Assembly (NCBI RefSeq): GCF_037102585.1
Contig: NW_027043824.1
Span: 248,001-312,000 of the forward strand
Length of the DNA: 64,000 nt
Source of the DNA: Saccharomycopsis crataegensis
Taxonomy: Eukaryota > Ascomycota > Saccharomycetes > Ascoideales > Saccharomycopsidaceae
Reading direction: 5' to 3'
Both the position numbers and the translations under genes were made by a program. Shown in pieces: positions 63,514 to 64,000 of this stretch. The stretch's first letter is position 1. Every line of letters begins with the position of its first letter. The notes below the pieces were generated by a model. It was given only the letters and a program-made list of their open reading frames with translations, had not been told where the DNA came from and made no database searches.

Positions 63514-64000
63514 TTTGACTGTTTTTCTTTGTTATGTTTTGGTTGCAACAACACCCAGTAAGATCTCCAAATCTTTGAGATTTTTGCCGCTTTCTTTTCA
63601 CTGTGCAACTCTTGTGCCAATGTTCGTAACCAGAAACAGGAGCCATCTATGTGGGTCATTGATGCTTCCTGCAACAACCACAAATCGATTACCCGCACCC
63701 AGAACGACATAAGCAAGGCTTTATTGATAATTGGAAGAGGTCTTTTTACCTAGCAATACTGCAAAATATGAGCGACAGAAAATGTATAACATTGCCATCA
63801 TCAATGATGAAATATCCGACTATCAATTGTGACCAACTTTTAGGCTTATCCTCACCCAATCTTGACTTATCTGTGAACTAGGAGGTAGTCAAATAATGAC
63901 CTCAGTATATCTTATTGTTCTAACTTGATAGGTCCAAAAAAATAATATATTCCAAAATAAATAAGTATGAAAGAACCTCTCTTATTTATTAGAACCAATT
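63514..64000. other. RPT2 upstream region to window end
   Basis: Apart from the PACE-like site I see no supported gene. Short frames on both strands near 63455-63716 have no recognisable family. Confidence 0.5.
63583..63591 (-). promoter_or_regulatory. PACE-like proteasome element upstream of RPT2
   Basis: On the gene strand the site reads AGCGGCAAA, two substitutions from the Rpn4-binding consensus GGTGGCAAA, about 70 bp upstream of the RPT2 start. Position and target gene fit; binding is inferred. Confidence 0.4.

Noticed and set aside
63455-63716. Overlapping open frames on both strands upstream of RPT2
   Set aside because: They overlap RPT2 exon 1 and intron 1 and begin at GTG or lack family similarity.
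1-64000. CRISPR arrays, LTR retrotransposons, telomere repeats
   Set aside because: No regularly spaced direct repeats, no LTR pair or reverse transcriptase/integrase motifs, and no telomeric arrays were seen.

Overview
This window is nuclear DNA from a budding yeast (Saccharomycotina). It carries yeast-specific orthologues (KIC1, RTT107, SLD2, AXL2, EOS1, END3, STE2, an ARK1/PRK1-type kinase, BST1, SAL1, RPT2), short introns with the yeast branch point TACTAAC, and many A/T-rich microsatellites. A nuclear gene for the 30 kDa subunit of respiratory complex I excludes Saccharomyces and its close relatives. In the genes I scanned by hand, in-frame CTG codons are almost absent and sit in variable regions. 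That would suit a CUG-reassigned lineage but does not prove one, so all translations here use the standard code.

Layout. 93-2854: KIC1 (RAM-network kinase, one intron). 2855-8121: a gene-poor accessory island with a broken copy of a nuclease-kinase fusion gene and other coding relics. 8122-13232: a COG0523/CobW GTPase and two tandem xylitol/sorbitol dehydrogenases. 13718-18131: RTT107 and SLD2, divergent DNA-replication and repair genes. 18590-22496: dihydroxyacetone kinase and a mitochondrial acyl-CoA thioesterase. 22745-30000: a second accessory island with a dead Tc1/mariner-type transposase, an intact PD-(D/E)XK nuclease plus protein-kinase fusion gene (839 aa), an unrecognised coding relic attached to its 3' end, and a decayed F-box/LRR-like gene. 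30490-36862: AXL2 and a B-type cyclin sharing a 1.3 kb promoter region. 36863-40167: a 3.3 kb gene-free stretch rich in repeats. 40168-52268: EOS1, complex I NUGM, END3, a 41-codon a-factor-like pheromone gene, STE2 and an ARK1/PRK1-like kinase. 53843-63513: BST1, a nucleolar-type protein (possibly Rrt14), SAL1 and RPT2 (two introns).

The two results most worth attention are these. (1) The nuclease-kinase fusion occurs twice in opposite orientation inside the two accessory islands. One copy is open and one is broken. The cores are nearly identical but the C-terminal tails are clearly diverged. (2) A tiny gene ending in a CaaX box (CVIA) lies 1.26 kb upstream of the pheromone receptor gene STE2. 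Both have candidate Mcm1-type operators with a neighbouring ATTGTC motif, so a pheromone and a receptor gene may form a small mating-type-regulated cluster flanked by the endocytic genes END3 and ARK1/PRK1.
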